From NCBI GenBank assembly GCA_012514855.1, contig JAAYZL010000103.1, positions 1 to 5,844 on the forward strand: a DNA stretch of 5,844 nucleotides, read 5' to 3'. Below the pieces are notes generated by a model. It was not told the DNA's origin. It made no database searches and saw only the letters and a list, made by a program, of their open reading frames with translations. This DNA is from Clostridiales bacterium. GTDB taxonomy: Bacteria; Bacillota_A; Clostridia; Christensenellales; Aristaeellaceae. Position 1 is the stretch's first letter. Every line of letters starts with the position of its first letter. Shown one piece after another: positions 1 through 5,471 of this stretch. Made by a program: the position numbers and the translations under genes.

Positions 1-194
1 CCCGCCGACACGCAAAACCTTCGGTTTTGCTGATCATTTCCGCCCGATCGTCGGCGTGCGGAACCGTACCCCCGCCCGCCGACACGCAAAACCTTCGGTT
101 TTGCTGATCATTTCCGCCCGATCGTCGGCGTGCGGAACCGTACCCCCGCCCGCCGACACGCAAAACCTTCGGTCTTTCTGGTCATTTCCGATCG
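1..194. repeat. 74-bp tandem repeat, two identical copies plus one degenerate partial copy
   Basis: Copies at 1-74 and 75-148 are identical. A third at 149-194 matches the first 25 bases, then diverges by substitutions and a 4-base loss. Each full unit contains a perfect 8-bp hairpin with a 3-base loop (GCAAAACC-TTC-GGTTTTGC, 12-30 and 86-104). An outer arm pair CGCCGAC/GTCGGCG (3-9 with 50-56 in copy 1) also pairs. The third copy keeps only an imperfect hairpin (160-178) and runs over the stop codon and last codons of the minus-strand reductase gene. The array may continue beyond the left edge. There are no spacers, so it is not a CRISPR. It occupies the place where the reductase transcript should terminate, but the hairpins lack a T-run after the stem. 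Confidence 0.9.
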
Positions 195-1294
195 AACACG
201 TCCGCGACGTCCCGGAGGCAGTCGATGATCGGGATGTGCTGCGGACAGCTCGACTCGCACCGGCCGCAGGCGATGCAGTCCGACGCCCTGCCGTGATCGA
301 GCGCGAGGTTGTTGTAGTAGGTGGTGTGCGAGGGCACGAGCCGGAACCGGTTCTGGTTGTTGTAGAGCGCGAAGTATCGGGGGATCGGGATGCGCTGGGG
401 GCACGCGTCGACGCAGTACCCGCAGGCGGTGCACGGAACCGCGATGCTCTCCTCGATGATCCGCGCGACCTCTTCGACGATCGCCCGCTCGTCCAAAGCG
501 AGCGGCTCGAACGAGCGCATCGTCGCGATGTTGTCCGTCAACTGCTCCATCGAGCTCATGCCGCTCAGCACCATGAACGCGCCGTCGAGCGACGCGGCGT
601 ACCGGAGCGCCCACGAGGCGACGCTCTTTTCGGGGCGGCGCGCCTTGAAAAGCGCCTCCGCGCGCTCGGGAACCTGCGCGAGCGAGCCTCCCTTGACCGG
701 CTCCATGACGACGACGGGCTTGTGGTGCCGGAGCGCGACCTCGTAGCACTTGCGCGCCTCGATCGACTCGTTCTCCCAGTCCGCGTAGTTGATCTGCAAT
801 TGCACGAACTCCATCTCCGGGTGCTCGGTCAATATCCGGTCGAGCAGCTCGGCCTTGTCGTGGAACGAGAAGCCGGCGCGCCGGACCCTCCCCTCCTCCT
901 TCAGCCGCCCGACGAACGAAAACCCGTCGCACCGAAGCGTCTTCTCGTAGTTCTTCGCGCCGAGCGAGTGCAGAAGGTAATAGTCGAAGTAGGAGACCTT
1001 GCAGCGCTCGAGCTGCTCCTCGAAAATCCTCGGGTAGTCCGCGGGGTCCCTGACGAAGAACGTCGGCATCTTGTCCGCGAGCAGGAAGCTCTCCCGCGGA
1101 TGCCGCTTCGACAGCGCCTCGCCGACCGCGACCTCGCTCCGGCCCTGATGGTAGGGGTAGGCGGTGTCGAAGTAGTTGAAGCCGGCCTCGAGAAACGCGT
1201 CGACCATCGCGTTGACGGCTGGCTGGTCGATGCTCTTGAGATCGTCCGGGTCGACAAGCGGCAGGCGCATCATCCCAAATCCAAGTTTTTTCAT
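182..1294 (-). CDS. Aldo/keto reductase fused to a C-terminal 2x[4Fe-4S] ferredoxin domain
   Basis: 370-aa cytoplasmic oxidoreductase of the COG1453-type aldo/keto reductase family. Residues 1-265 form the (beta/alpha)8 reductase barrel. The start reads LGFGMMRLP, followed by FDTAYPYHQGRSE. The likely catalytic tetrad is Asp43, Tyr48, Lys75 (ADKMP) and His109 (YYLLHS). A late LSGMSSMEQLTDN segment fits the cofactor-binding end of the barrel. Residues 285-352 hold two ferredoxin-like cysteine sets: CTACGYCVDACP (Cys288, 291, 294, 298) and CIACGRCESSC (Cys340, 343, 346, 350). The family therefore probably couples NAD(P)H or ferredoxin electrons to carbonyl reduction; the substrate is unknown. 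The ATG at 1294 is chosen because AAGGAG (1302-1307) lies 7 nt upstream and the protein begins exactly at the barrel motif; longer in-frame extensions run into the foldase gene. An intrinsic terminator separates it from the foldase gene and no promoter is seen directly upstream. Confidence 0.93.
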   Translation of the reverse strand: MKKLGFGMMRLPLVDPDDLKSIDQPAVNAMVDAFLEAGFNYFDTAYPYHQGRSEVAVGEALSKRHPRESFLLADKMPTFFVRDPADYPRIFEEQLERCKVSYFDYYLLHSLGAKNYEKTLRCDGFSFVGRLKEEGRVRRAGFSFHDKAELLDRILTEHPEMEFVQLQINYADWENESIEARKCYEVALRHHKPVVVMEPVKGGSLAQVPERAEALFKARRPEKSVASWALRYAASLDGAFMVLSGMSSMEQLTDNIATMRSFEPLALDERAIVEEVARIIEESIAVPCTACGYCVDACPQRIPIPRYFALYNNQNRFRLVPSHTTYYNNLALDHGRASDCIACGRCESSCPQHIPIIDCLRDVADVFDRK

Positions 1295-1301
1295 ACGGAT
1301 T

Positions 1302-1307
1302 CTCCTT
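1302..1307 (-). promoter_or_regulatory. Ribosome binding site of the aldo/keto reductase
   Basis: AAGGAG on the minus strand, 7 nt before the ATG at 1294. It decides the start codon and sits only 7 bases beyond the T-run of the preceding terminator, so the region between the two genes is very compact. Confidence 0.85.
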
Positions 1308-1314
1308 ATCCATG

Positions 1315-1340
1315 AAAAGACCCGCACGCGAATGCGGGCC
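1315..1340 (-). terminator. Intrinsic terminator between foldase and reductase genes
   Basis: On the minus strand an 8-bp stem, GGCCCGCA with TGCGGGTC (one G-U pair), closes a 6-base loop and is followed by C-free TTTT at 1318-1315. It begins 22 bases after the foldase stop codon and ends just before the reductase ribosome site. Transcripts that pass it would serve the reductase, so it may act as a partial terminator setting the expression ratio. Confidence 0.8.
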
Positions 1341-1362
1341 TTGTCCGGCTCGCGGCCTCGGG

Positions 1363-2649
1363 TCAGAAGTTCTCGGGGAAGCGCTCGATCCCGGCCTCCG
1401 CGAGCCACTTGTCGACCTGTTCGAAGTAATACTCGTTGCGGGCGCTCTGCTCGACGCGCGCGCGCATCTGCTCGTTTGTCAGGAATTCCTCGTAGCCGAC
1501 CGGGCCGGGCGCGACGTCCGCCTCGTAGCGCAGGATGTACACGCCGTCGGCGCACTCGACCGGCCCGGAGATGTCGCCGGGCTTCCCCAGCGCCATCGCC
1601 TCCAGCACGAACTCCTCGTCGAGCGTCTCGCTCGACGCGCTGACGTAATAGCCCTCCGCGCGGCCGTGCTCGGTCTGCATGAAGGGGTCGTCGCCGTACT
1701 CGTCGATCAGCAGGTTGAAATCGTCGCCCGCCCCGGCGCGCGTCAGAATCTCCTGCACGATCGGGTCGAGCTTCAGGTAGAGCGCGTCCATCTCGGCGAG
1801 CAGCGCGCCGACCTCGGTCTCGGCGGTCGCCTCCCCGAGCTGCTCCGTGAGCTCCGCCATGCGCTCCGCGCTCTCGGCGTCGAGCGCGACGAGTATGCGC
1901 TTCACCCGGCGGTAGCCCTCCATGTTCCACAGAACCGGCTCGCCGTTCATGCGGTCGTCCTCGTAGCTCCCGGGGTCGGTCGTGTAGGTCAATTGCGCCG
2001 ACGAGCACGCCTCGTCGTAGTAGCGGCGCAGCTCCTCGTCGCCGAGAACGAGCTCCTCGGTCGCGCGCGCGAACAGCCGGTCGCGCCACGCCTGCGCGGT
2101 CGCGGAGTCGATCAGGCTCTCAAGCGTCGTGTCCTCCGTGGCCAGGTAGTCGACGACCGCCGCGCGGTTCTCCGCCTCGGTCCTGGAGGGATCGGCGAGG
2201 AAGGGCAGGTAATAGTCGATCATCCCGTCGAGGCTTTCCTGCGCGCGCGCGGCGATCGCGGCCTTCTCCGCCTCCCCCGGCTCGTACACGCCCAGCTCCC
2301 GCGCCTTCAGCCGGAGCACGGCGTCCTCGGTCAGGTCGTTGAGCACCTCTTCCTTGATGATGTCCTCGTACTCGCGCTCGTCCATGCCCATCGACGAATA
2401 GATGTACGCGCGGTACTCGTACTCCGCCTTGGCCTCCGCGACGGTGATCACGCCGCCCTTGAAGCGCGCGGCCAGCAGTCGGGCGCTGTCCTCCTCGGAG
2501 AGCAGCGCCCGAAGCTCCGCGTTTTCCTGCTCCAATTCGGCGATGCGCGCCTCGAGCCGGGCGATTTCGCCGGATTCCCCGGACGCGCCGGTCGCCGCGG
2601 GCACGGCGAGCAGCAGCGCCAGCACCGCAAGCATGATTCGCTTGAACAT
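1363..2649 (-). CDS. Secreted parvulin-type peptidyl-prolyl cis-trans isomerase (PrsA/SurA-like foldase)
   Basis: 428-aa exported protein predicted to help secreted proteins fold outside the membrane. Residues 1-22 are a signal peptide (MFKRIM, a Leu/Ala/Val core, then AAT-GAS); there is no lipobox Cys, so it is not an evident lipoprotein. Residues 27-55 form a short coiled coil (IARLEARIAELEQENAEL). Residues 64-205 are helical and resemble a SurA-type chaperone domain, beginning FKGGVITVAEAKAEYE. The parvulin domain spans about 246-378: VKRILVAL matches the family's first strand, and DEYGDDP, EGYYV, ALGKPGDISGPVECADGVYILRY match its second half. The two halves are separated by an unusual helical insertion at about 258-310. 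The ATG at 2649 is preferred over the one at 2664 because GGAGGA lies 6 nt before it and would itself be inside the longer reading. Own promoter upstream and own terminator downstream. Confidence 0.85.
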   Translation of the reverse strand: MFKRIMLAVLALLLAVPAATGASGESGEIARLEARIAELEQENAELRALLSEEDSARLLAARFKGGVITVAEAKAEYEYRAYIYSSMGMDEREYEDIIKEEVLNDLTEDAVLRLKARELGVYEPGEAEKAAIAARAQESLDGMIDYYLPFLADPSRTEAENRAAVVDYLATEDTTLESLIDSATAQAWRDRLFARATEELVLGDEELRRYYDEACSSAQLTYTTDPGSYEDDRMNGEPVLWNMEGYRRVKRILVALDAESAERMAELTEQLGEATAETEVGALLAEMDALYLKLDPIVQEILTRAGAGDDFNLLIDEYGDDPFMQTEHGRAEGYYVSASSETLDEEFVLEAMALGKPGDISGPVECADGVYILRYEADVAPGPVGYEEFLTNEQMRARVEQSARNEYYFEQVDKWLAEAGIERFPENF

Positions 2650-2655
2650 CGCGAT

Positions 2656-2661
2656 TCCTCC
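2656..2661 (-). promoter_or_regulatory. Ribosome binding site of the foldase, selecting the second ATG
   Basis: GGAGGA on the minus strand, 6 nt before the ATG at 2649. An in-frame ATG at 2664 overlaps this site and has no Shine-Dalgarno sequence of its own, which argues for the shorter protein. Confidence 0.8.
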
Positions 2662-2688
2662 CATGTCCCGTTTCTGTTGATTATGGCA

Positions 2689-2725
2689 CGCCCCTGGCCT
2701 CCGCCGGCTGACGATGCCGGGGGCG
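2689..2725 (-). promoter_or_regulatory. Hairpin in the foldase 5' untranslated region
   Basis: CGCCCC (2689-2694) pairs with GGGGCG (2720-2725), with a nested CGGC/GCCG pair and a 7-base loop inside. It would lie close to the 5' end of the roughly 85-nt leader predicted from the promoter at 2742. It may stabilise the mRNA; it does not cover the ribosome site. No riboswitch class is recognised. Confidence 0.4.
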
Positions 2726-2741
2726 ATTGTGGGTTGTATCG

Positions 2742-2747
2742 ATTATA
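2742..2747 (-). promoter_or_regulatory. Foldase promoter, extended -10 box
   Basis: Minus strand reads TGG then TATAAT, a perfect -10 with a TGn extension. The -35 position (2765-2770, GCGCCA at 17-bp spacing) is poor, which is typical where an extended -10 compensates. Predicted start is near 2735, about 85 nt before the foldase ATG. Confidence 0.75.
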
Positions 2748-2808
2748 CCACATCTTTTCGCGTTTGGCGCGCTTTTCACGGAATCGCCCAAGTTTTTCAC
2801 CGATTCAA

Positions 2809-2850
2809 GAGCGACCGCGCCGGTCCGCATCAACGGAGGCGCGGTCGCTC
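2809..2850 (-). terminator. Strong hairpin after the L,D-transpeptidase gene, probable terminator
   Basis: A perfect 13-bp stem GAGCGACCGCGCC/GGCGCGGTCGCTC, extended inside by TCCG/CGGA, begins 18 bases after the transpeptidase stop codon. On the minus strand it is followed by TTGAATC rather than a T-run, so it may terminate weakly or mainly protect the mRNA 3' end. It is nearly symmetrical and could form on either strand. Confidence 0.6.
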
Positions 2851-2868
2851 GGGAAGCCGGGTGCGGCA

Positions 2869-4839
2869 TCAGCCCTCCGGCGGATCGGTCGGCGGATCGG
2901 TCGGCGGGTCGGTCGGCGGGTCCGTAGGCGGATCGGTCGGCGGGTCCGTGGGCGGGTCGGTCGGCGGGTCCGTCGGTGGATCAGTCGGCGGGTCCGTGGG
3001 CGGATCGGTCGGCGGGTCCGTCGGTGGATCGGTCGGCGGGTCCGTAGGCGGGTCCGTGGGCGGGTCCGTCGGCGGGTCCGTCGGCGGATCGGTCGGCGGG
3101 TCCGTCGGCGGATCGGTCGGCGGATCGGTCGGCGGGTCCGTGGGCGGATCGGTCGGCGGCAGCGTGGGCGGGTCGGTCGGCGGCAATGTGACGACCTGCG
3201 TGCCCGTGTAGAACTTCACATAGCTGTTCTTCACGAAGCCCACGATCCCCTTGTAGTCGACCTTTGTCCATGTCTTGCCCTTTTCGACCACCTTGAGCAC
3301 CGTGCCGTTGTTGAGCCTGGCGACGATCTTGCCGCTGGTCGACGGGGTCTTGCGCAGGTTCAGCCGCGCGCCGTTCGTCTTGACCTTCGCCAACTGCACC
3401 GGCAGCACGGTCGTCTCGGGCGTCGGAACCGGGGTCGGCGTCGGGGTCGGCGTCGGCGACGCGTCCGGGTCGAGCGTCTCGTCCGGGTCGAGCGTCTCGT
3501 CCGGGTCGAGCGCCGAGCCGGGGTCGGTGAGGATCGGCTCCGTCGGCGCGTACTCGGCGCTGCTGGAGTACCTTGTGAAGAACGTCAGGTAGCTGTTCTT
3601 CAGGTAGCCCTGCTTCGCGCCGCTGAGCACCTTCGTCCACGAGGAGCCCTTCGCCAGCACGACGACCTCGGCGCCGTTTTTCAGCTTGCCGAGGATTTTG
3701 GAGCTCGTGCTCGCGGCGGAGCGGAGGTTCAAAGACGAGCTGACCTTCACGCGCGCCATTTTGACCGACGACTCCGAGATGGAGACCTCGAATTCCGCGT
3801 CCCCGAACTGCTCCCTGAGCTTTGCGGCGCGGGCCGCGGCGTCGCGCTGCAGTGCGCCGGAGGCCTTTCCGCTGACGGTGTAGCCGTAGAGCCGCTGGAA
3901 CAGCGAGACCGCCTCGGCGAGCTCCTGGTCGTAGACGCCGTCCGCGTCGCCACTGTAGAGCTTGATCGCCCGGAGCGAATTCTGCAGGTTTTTGACGGCG
4001 GGGCCGCTGACGCCCACGGAGAGCGTGGCGGAGGTGCCGGTGGGCGCATCCTCGGCGGAGATCGCCTCGCGGGTCGCGGGATCGGCAAGGCCGTTGGCGG
4101 TGAGCCCCGCCGCCGCCTGGAACGCCCGAACCGCGGCCATGGTGTTCGTGCCGTAGATGCCGTCGGCGGCGCCGTCCAGGAAGCCCAGCGCGATCAGCCG
4201 CCGCTGCAGCGCCTTGACGTCGTCGCCCTTGCGGTTGCGCCCCCAAATGTTCGGATCGGTCGAAACGCCGGCGTATTCGGCGTATGTAAGGCCGCTGTCG
4301 ACCGAGTAGCTCTGCTCTTTCAGAAGCGACCGGGCATAGCTGTCGGTCTTCCCGCTCTTGTATATCTTGACCTTCGTGCCGGCCGGGCAGTTCTGCGCGA
4401 TCCACTTCGCGTCCGCCACGCGCAGCCTGATGCAGCCGTGCGAGGCCGTCGAGCCGAGCTTGTTGACGGAGGTCTTGTTCGCGGAGGAATCGCTCTTGGA
4501 GTTGAACAGGTAGGAGTGGAACAGTATGCCGTTGTAGATGCGCGAGGCATACTTGACCCAGATGCTGTCGATTTTGTACCACTCCTTGCGCTCGCCGCTG
4601 TTGCGCTTCTGCGGCATCGTGAACGTGCCGGTCGGCGTCGGCGTGCCGGAAGCGCCGGTCGAGCAGATCATCCGGCGGACGATCGCGTCGTCGCTCGTGC
4701 GGTGGACCGTCACAAATTGGTTCGTGATGTCGACCACAATGCGATACTGCGTGGCCGCGAACGCCGGCTGCGCCTGCGGGATGAGGGCGATCACAACCGC
4801 CAGCATCATCGCGCAGATGAGTAGTCTGCGAAATCTCAT
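2869..4839 (-). CDS. Secreted L,D-transpeptidase with two peptidoglycan-binding and two SH3b domains and a PPTD-repeat tail
   Basis: 656-aa cell-wall enzyme. YkuD-family L,D-transpeptidases make 3-3 cross-links or attach groups to peptidoglycan through a Cys thioester. Residues 1-28 are a signal peptide ending QPAFA. The catalytic domain at about 31-162 carries FHS (His108) and SHGCIRL (His134, nucleophile Cys136, Arg138). Two PG_binding_1-type domains follow at 206-261 (VKALQRRLIALGFLDG, AVRAFQ) and 279-334 (VKNLQNSLRAI, AVSLFQ). SH3b domains lie at 361-421 and 483-544, both with LNLR and a VKNSY/LKNSY end. They are joined by an acidic DPDETL-repeat and Pro-Thr linker (about 438-476). The tail from 553 is 26 tetrapeptides, ending in PPEG, with no sorting signal. 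ATG at 4839 is preferred, 8 nt after GGGGG (4848-4852); a GTG at 4854 in frame is less likely. Own promoter; monocistronic. Confidence 0.95.
   Translation of the reverse strand: MRFRRLLICAMMLAVVIALIPQAQPAFAATQYRIVVDITNQFVTVHRTSDDAIVRRMICSTGASGTPTPTGTFTMPQKRNSGERKEWYKIDSIWVKYASRIYNGILFHSYLFNSKSDSSANKTSVNKLGSTASHGCIRLRVADAKWIAQNCPAGTKVKIYKSGKTDSYARSLLKEQSYSVDSGLTYAEYAGVSTDPNIWGRNRKGDDVKALQRRLIALGFLDGAADGIYGTNTMAAVRAFQAAAGLTANGLADPATREAISAEDAPTGTSATLSVGVSGPAVKNLQNSLRAIKLYSGDADGVYDQELAEAVSLFQRLYGYTVSGKASGALQRDAAARAAKLREQFGDAEFEVSISESSVKMARVKVSSSLNLRSAASTSSKILGKLKNGAEVVVLAKGSSWTKVLSGAKQGYLKNSYLTFFTRYSSSAEYAPTEPILTDPGSALDPDETLDPDETLDPDASPTPTPTPTPVPTPETTVLPVQLAKVKTNGARLNLRKTPSTSGKIVARLNNGTVLKVVEKGKTWTKVDYKGIVGFVKNSYVKFYTGTQVVTLPPTDPPTLPPTDPPTDPPTDPPTDPPTDPPTDPPTDPPTDPPTDPPTDPPTDPPTDPPTDPPTDPPTDPPTDPPTDPPTDPPTDPPTDPPTDPPTDPPTDPPEG
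2872..3183. repeat. 12-bp coding minisatellite, 26 units, encoding the PPTD tail
   Basis: Read on the coding (minus) strand, every unit is CCN-CCN-ACN-GAY, apart from one PPTL unit and the terminal PPEG. The protein is nearly invariant but codons vary in a patterned way. Thr ACC is usually followed by Asp GAT, and Thr ACG by Asp GAC, and the two types tend to alternate, giving a 24-bp higher-order module. Such an array is a likely site of length variation between strains. Confidence 0.95.
3463..3512. repeat. 18-bp direct repeat encoding DPDETL in the transpeptidase linker
   Basis: Two identical 18-bp units (3463-3480, 3481-3498) plus 14 bases of a third. They encode a repeated DPDETL hexapeptide between the two SH3b domains and adjoin a Pro-Thr stretch (about 3419-3459 on the plus strand). 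Confidence 0.85.
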
Positions 4840-4872
4840 CAGCTTTTCCCCCACTAGTCATGCTCTCATTTT

Positions 4873-4901
4873 ACTATACCATAAACTGGAAGGATCGGCA
4901 A
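4873..4901 (-). promoter_or_regulatory. L,D-transpeptidase promoter
   Basis: Minus strand: -35 TTGCCG (4896-4901), exactly 17 bp, then TATAGT (4873-4878) preceded by TGG, an extended -10. Predicted start is near 4866, leaving a short leader of about 27 nt before the ATG at 4839. Confidence 0.75.
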
Positions 4902-4904
4902 CGT

Positions 4905-4969
4905 AAAATTCAAAAACCGCTGCCGAAATTTGCCACAATTGTAAGACGCAAAAACACCGGCAGCGGTTT
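4905..4969 (-). terminator. 12-bp inverted repeat with T-run, possible minus-strand terminator
   Basis: AAACCGCTGCCG (4914-4925) and CGGCAGCGGTTT (4958-4969) are perfectly complementary. Inside, TTTGC (4929-4933) can pair with GCAAA (4948-4952), shortening the 32-base loop. On the minus strand the stem ends in TTTTT and then GAATTTT. It sits directly upstream of the transpeptidase -35, where it could stop transcription arriving from the small regulator gene and the antisense side of the tRNA. The large loop makes this uncertain; it could instead be an operator-like or RNA structure. Confidence 0.45.
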
Positions 4970-4997
4970 CCGCTTCCGGTAAAAATTCTTTGGGGTA

Positions 4998-5026
4998 TTG
5001 CATTTTCAGGCGCGGTGTGGTAAAAT
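4998..5026 (+). promoter_or_regulatory. tRNA-Ser promoter
   Basis: -35 TTGCAT (4998-5003), 17-bp spacer, -10 TAAAAT (5021-5026) preceded by TGG. Predicted start near 5033, giving a leader of about 105 nt before the tRNA. The -10 lies inside the first copy of a 37-bp direct repeat. Confidence 0.65.
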
Positions 5027-5119
5027 ACATCGCGTCGGTCGCTTCCGGGACATCGGAGAGGGCGCCTCCGCCCGATTCGGATGGTGTGGTGGAATGCATC
5101 GCGTCGGTCGCTTCCGGGA
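5014..5119. repeat. 37-bp direct repeat, copies 69 bp apart, in the tRNA leader
   Basis: Copies at 5014-5050 and 5083-5119 differ at three positions, all transitions within the -10-like segment (TAAAATAC versus TGGAATGC). The first copy holds the working -10 box; the second has lost it. A shorter version of the shared motif (CGCTTCCGG) also occurs at 4971-4979. The 32 bases between copies are unrelated. Confidence 0.85.
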
Positions 5120-5137
5120 GAACCTCATAGCCCATTT

Positions 5138-5230
5138 GGAGAAGTCGCCTAGCTTGGTCGAGGGCGCACGACTGGAAATCGTGTAAACCGCAAAACGGTT
5201 TCGAGGGTTCGAATCCCTCCTTCTCCGCCA
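5138..5230 (+). tRNA. trnS: tRNA-Ser, anticodon GGA
   Basis: 93-nt class II tRNA reading UCC and UCU. Acceptor stem GGAGAAG/CTTCTCC (5138-5144, 5220-5226), discriminator G5227, encoded CCA 5228-5230. D stem GCC/GGC (5147-5149, 5163-5165). Anticodon stem CACGA/TCGTG (5167-5171, 5179-5183) with loop CTGGAAA and anticodon 5174-5176. Long variable arm AAACCG/CGGTTT (5185-5190, 5196-5201), as expected for serine. T stem GAGGG/CCCTC with loop TTCGAAT. All stems are fully paired. Confidence 0.97.
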
Positions 5231-5257
5231 GACACCGGTTTTCACTTGGCCGGTGTC
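5231..5257 (+). other. Hairpin immediately after the tRNA CCA end
   Basis: Perfect 8-bp stem GACACCGG/CCGGTGTC with an 11-base loop, starting at the base after CCA. No T-run follows. It probably defines the trailer that is removed in 3' processing, with termination at the next hairpin. Confidence 0.65.
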
Positions 5258-5269
5258 CTCCTGAAAGGG

Positions 5270-5307
5270 CCCCTTGGTGTCTGGGTCACACCGAGGGGTT
5301 TTTCTTT
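5270..5307 (+). terminator. Intrinsic terminator of the tRNA-Ser transcript
   Basis: 11-bp stem CCCCTTGGTGT (5270-5280) with ACACCGAGGGG (5288-5298), one G-U pair, 7-base loop, then TTTTTCTTT (5299-5307). The 3' arm and T-run lie within the last codons of the convergent small regulator gene. Confidence 0.9.
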
Positions 5308-5450
5308 GCGGCGGAGATCTCTTCGAACAGCTTCTCGACAGCGAATCGAACCACGGCTCCTTTGGTCATGTCGAGCCTTTCGGAAAGTGCCTTGATCTTT
5401 GCCTCCTGTTCCGGGCTGATCTTCACGGTCGTGATGATGGGGTATTGCAC
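5286..5450 (-). CDS. Small ribbon-helix-helix (CopG/Arc-type) DNA-binding protein
   Basis: 54 aa, cytoplasmic, probably a dimeric transcriptional regulator or an antitoxin-like protein. The sequence starts MQYPIITTVKISPEQEAKI. The ITTVKIS segment fits the DNA-reading beta strand, EQEAKIKALSERL helix 1, and TKGAVVRFAVEKLFEEI helix 2 after a short turn. The domain fills the protein; only about 8 polar residues follow. The GTG start at 5450 is supported by AGGAGG (5458-5463) 7 nt upstream and by the fact that the fold begins there. Promoter and operator-like repeat lie just upstream. No toxin gene is found beside it: downstream is the tRNA, upstream about 340 bases without a gene. Its stop codon lies inside the tRNA terminator. 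It could be an orphan antitoxin, a plasmid-type CopG relative or a solitary repressor. Confidence 0.8.
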   Translation of the reverse strand: MQYPIITTVKISPEQEAKIKALSERLDMTKGAVVRFAVEKLFEEISAAKKNPSV

Positions 5451-5457
5451 AGTCTCA

Positions 5458-5463
5458 CCTCCT
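5458..5463 (-). promoter_or_regulatory. Ribosome binding site of the ribbon-helix-helix gene
   Basis: Full AGGAGG on the minus strand, 7 nt before the GTG at 5450. It is the strongest argument that this short reading frame is translated from a GTG start. Confidence 0.85.
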
Positions 5464-5471
5464 CGCGGCGT

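Noticed and set aside
1..194. CRISPR array
   Set aside because: The units are contiguous 74-bp repeats without unique spacers, and no cas gene is present.
2714..3211. Plus-strand frame encoding a Gly-Gly-Ser-Val repeat
   Set aside because: It is the complement of the 12-bp array that encodes the transpeptidase tail, whose frame continues from a complete enzyme; the plus reading has no signal or start of its own.
1312..4824. A very long open frame on the plus strand opposite the foldase and transpeptidase genes
   Set aside because: It is antisense to two well-supported proteins in GC-rich DNA, has an arginine-rich translation without a recognisable domain and no ribosome site. Its repetitive part is the reverse reading of the PPTD array.
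4866..5135. Minus-strand 89-codon frame containing PEATDAM twice
   Set aside because: The peptide repeat is the translation of the 37-bp direct repeat. The frame overlaps the transpeptidase promoter and the inverted repeat, and lacks a good ribosome site.
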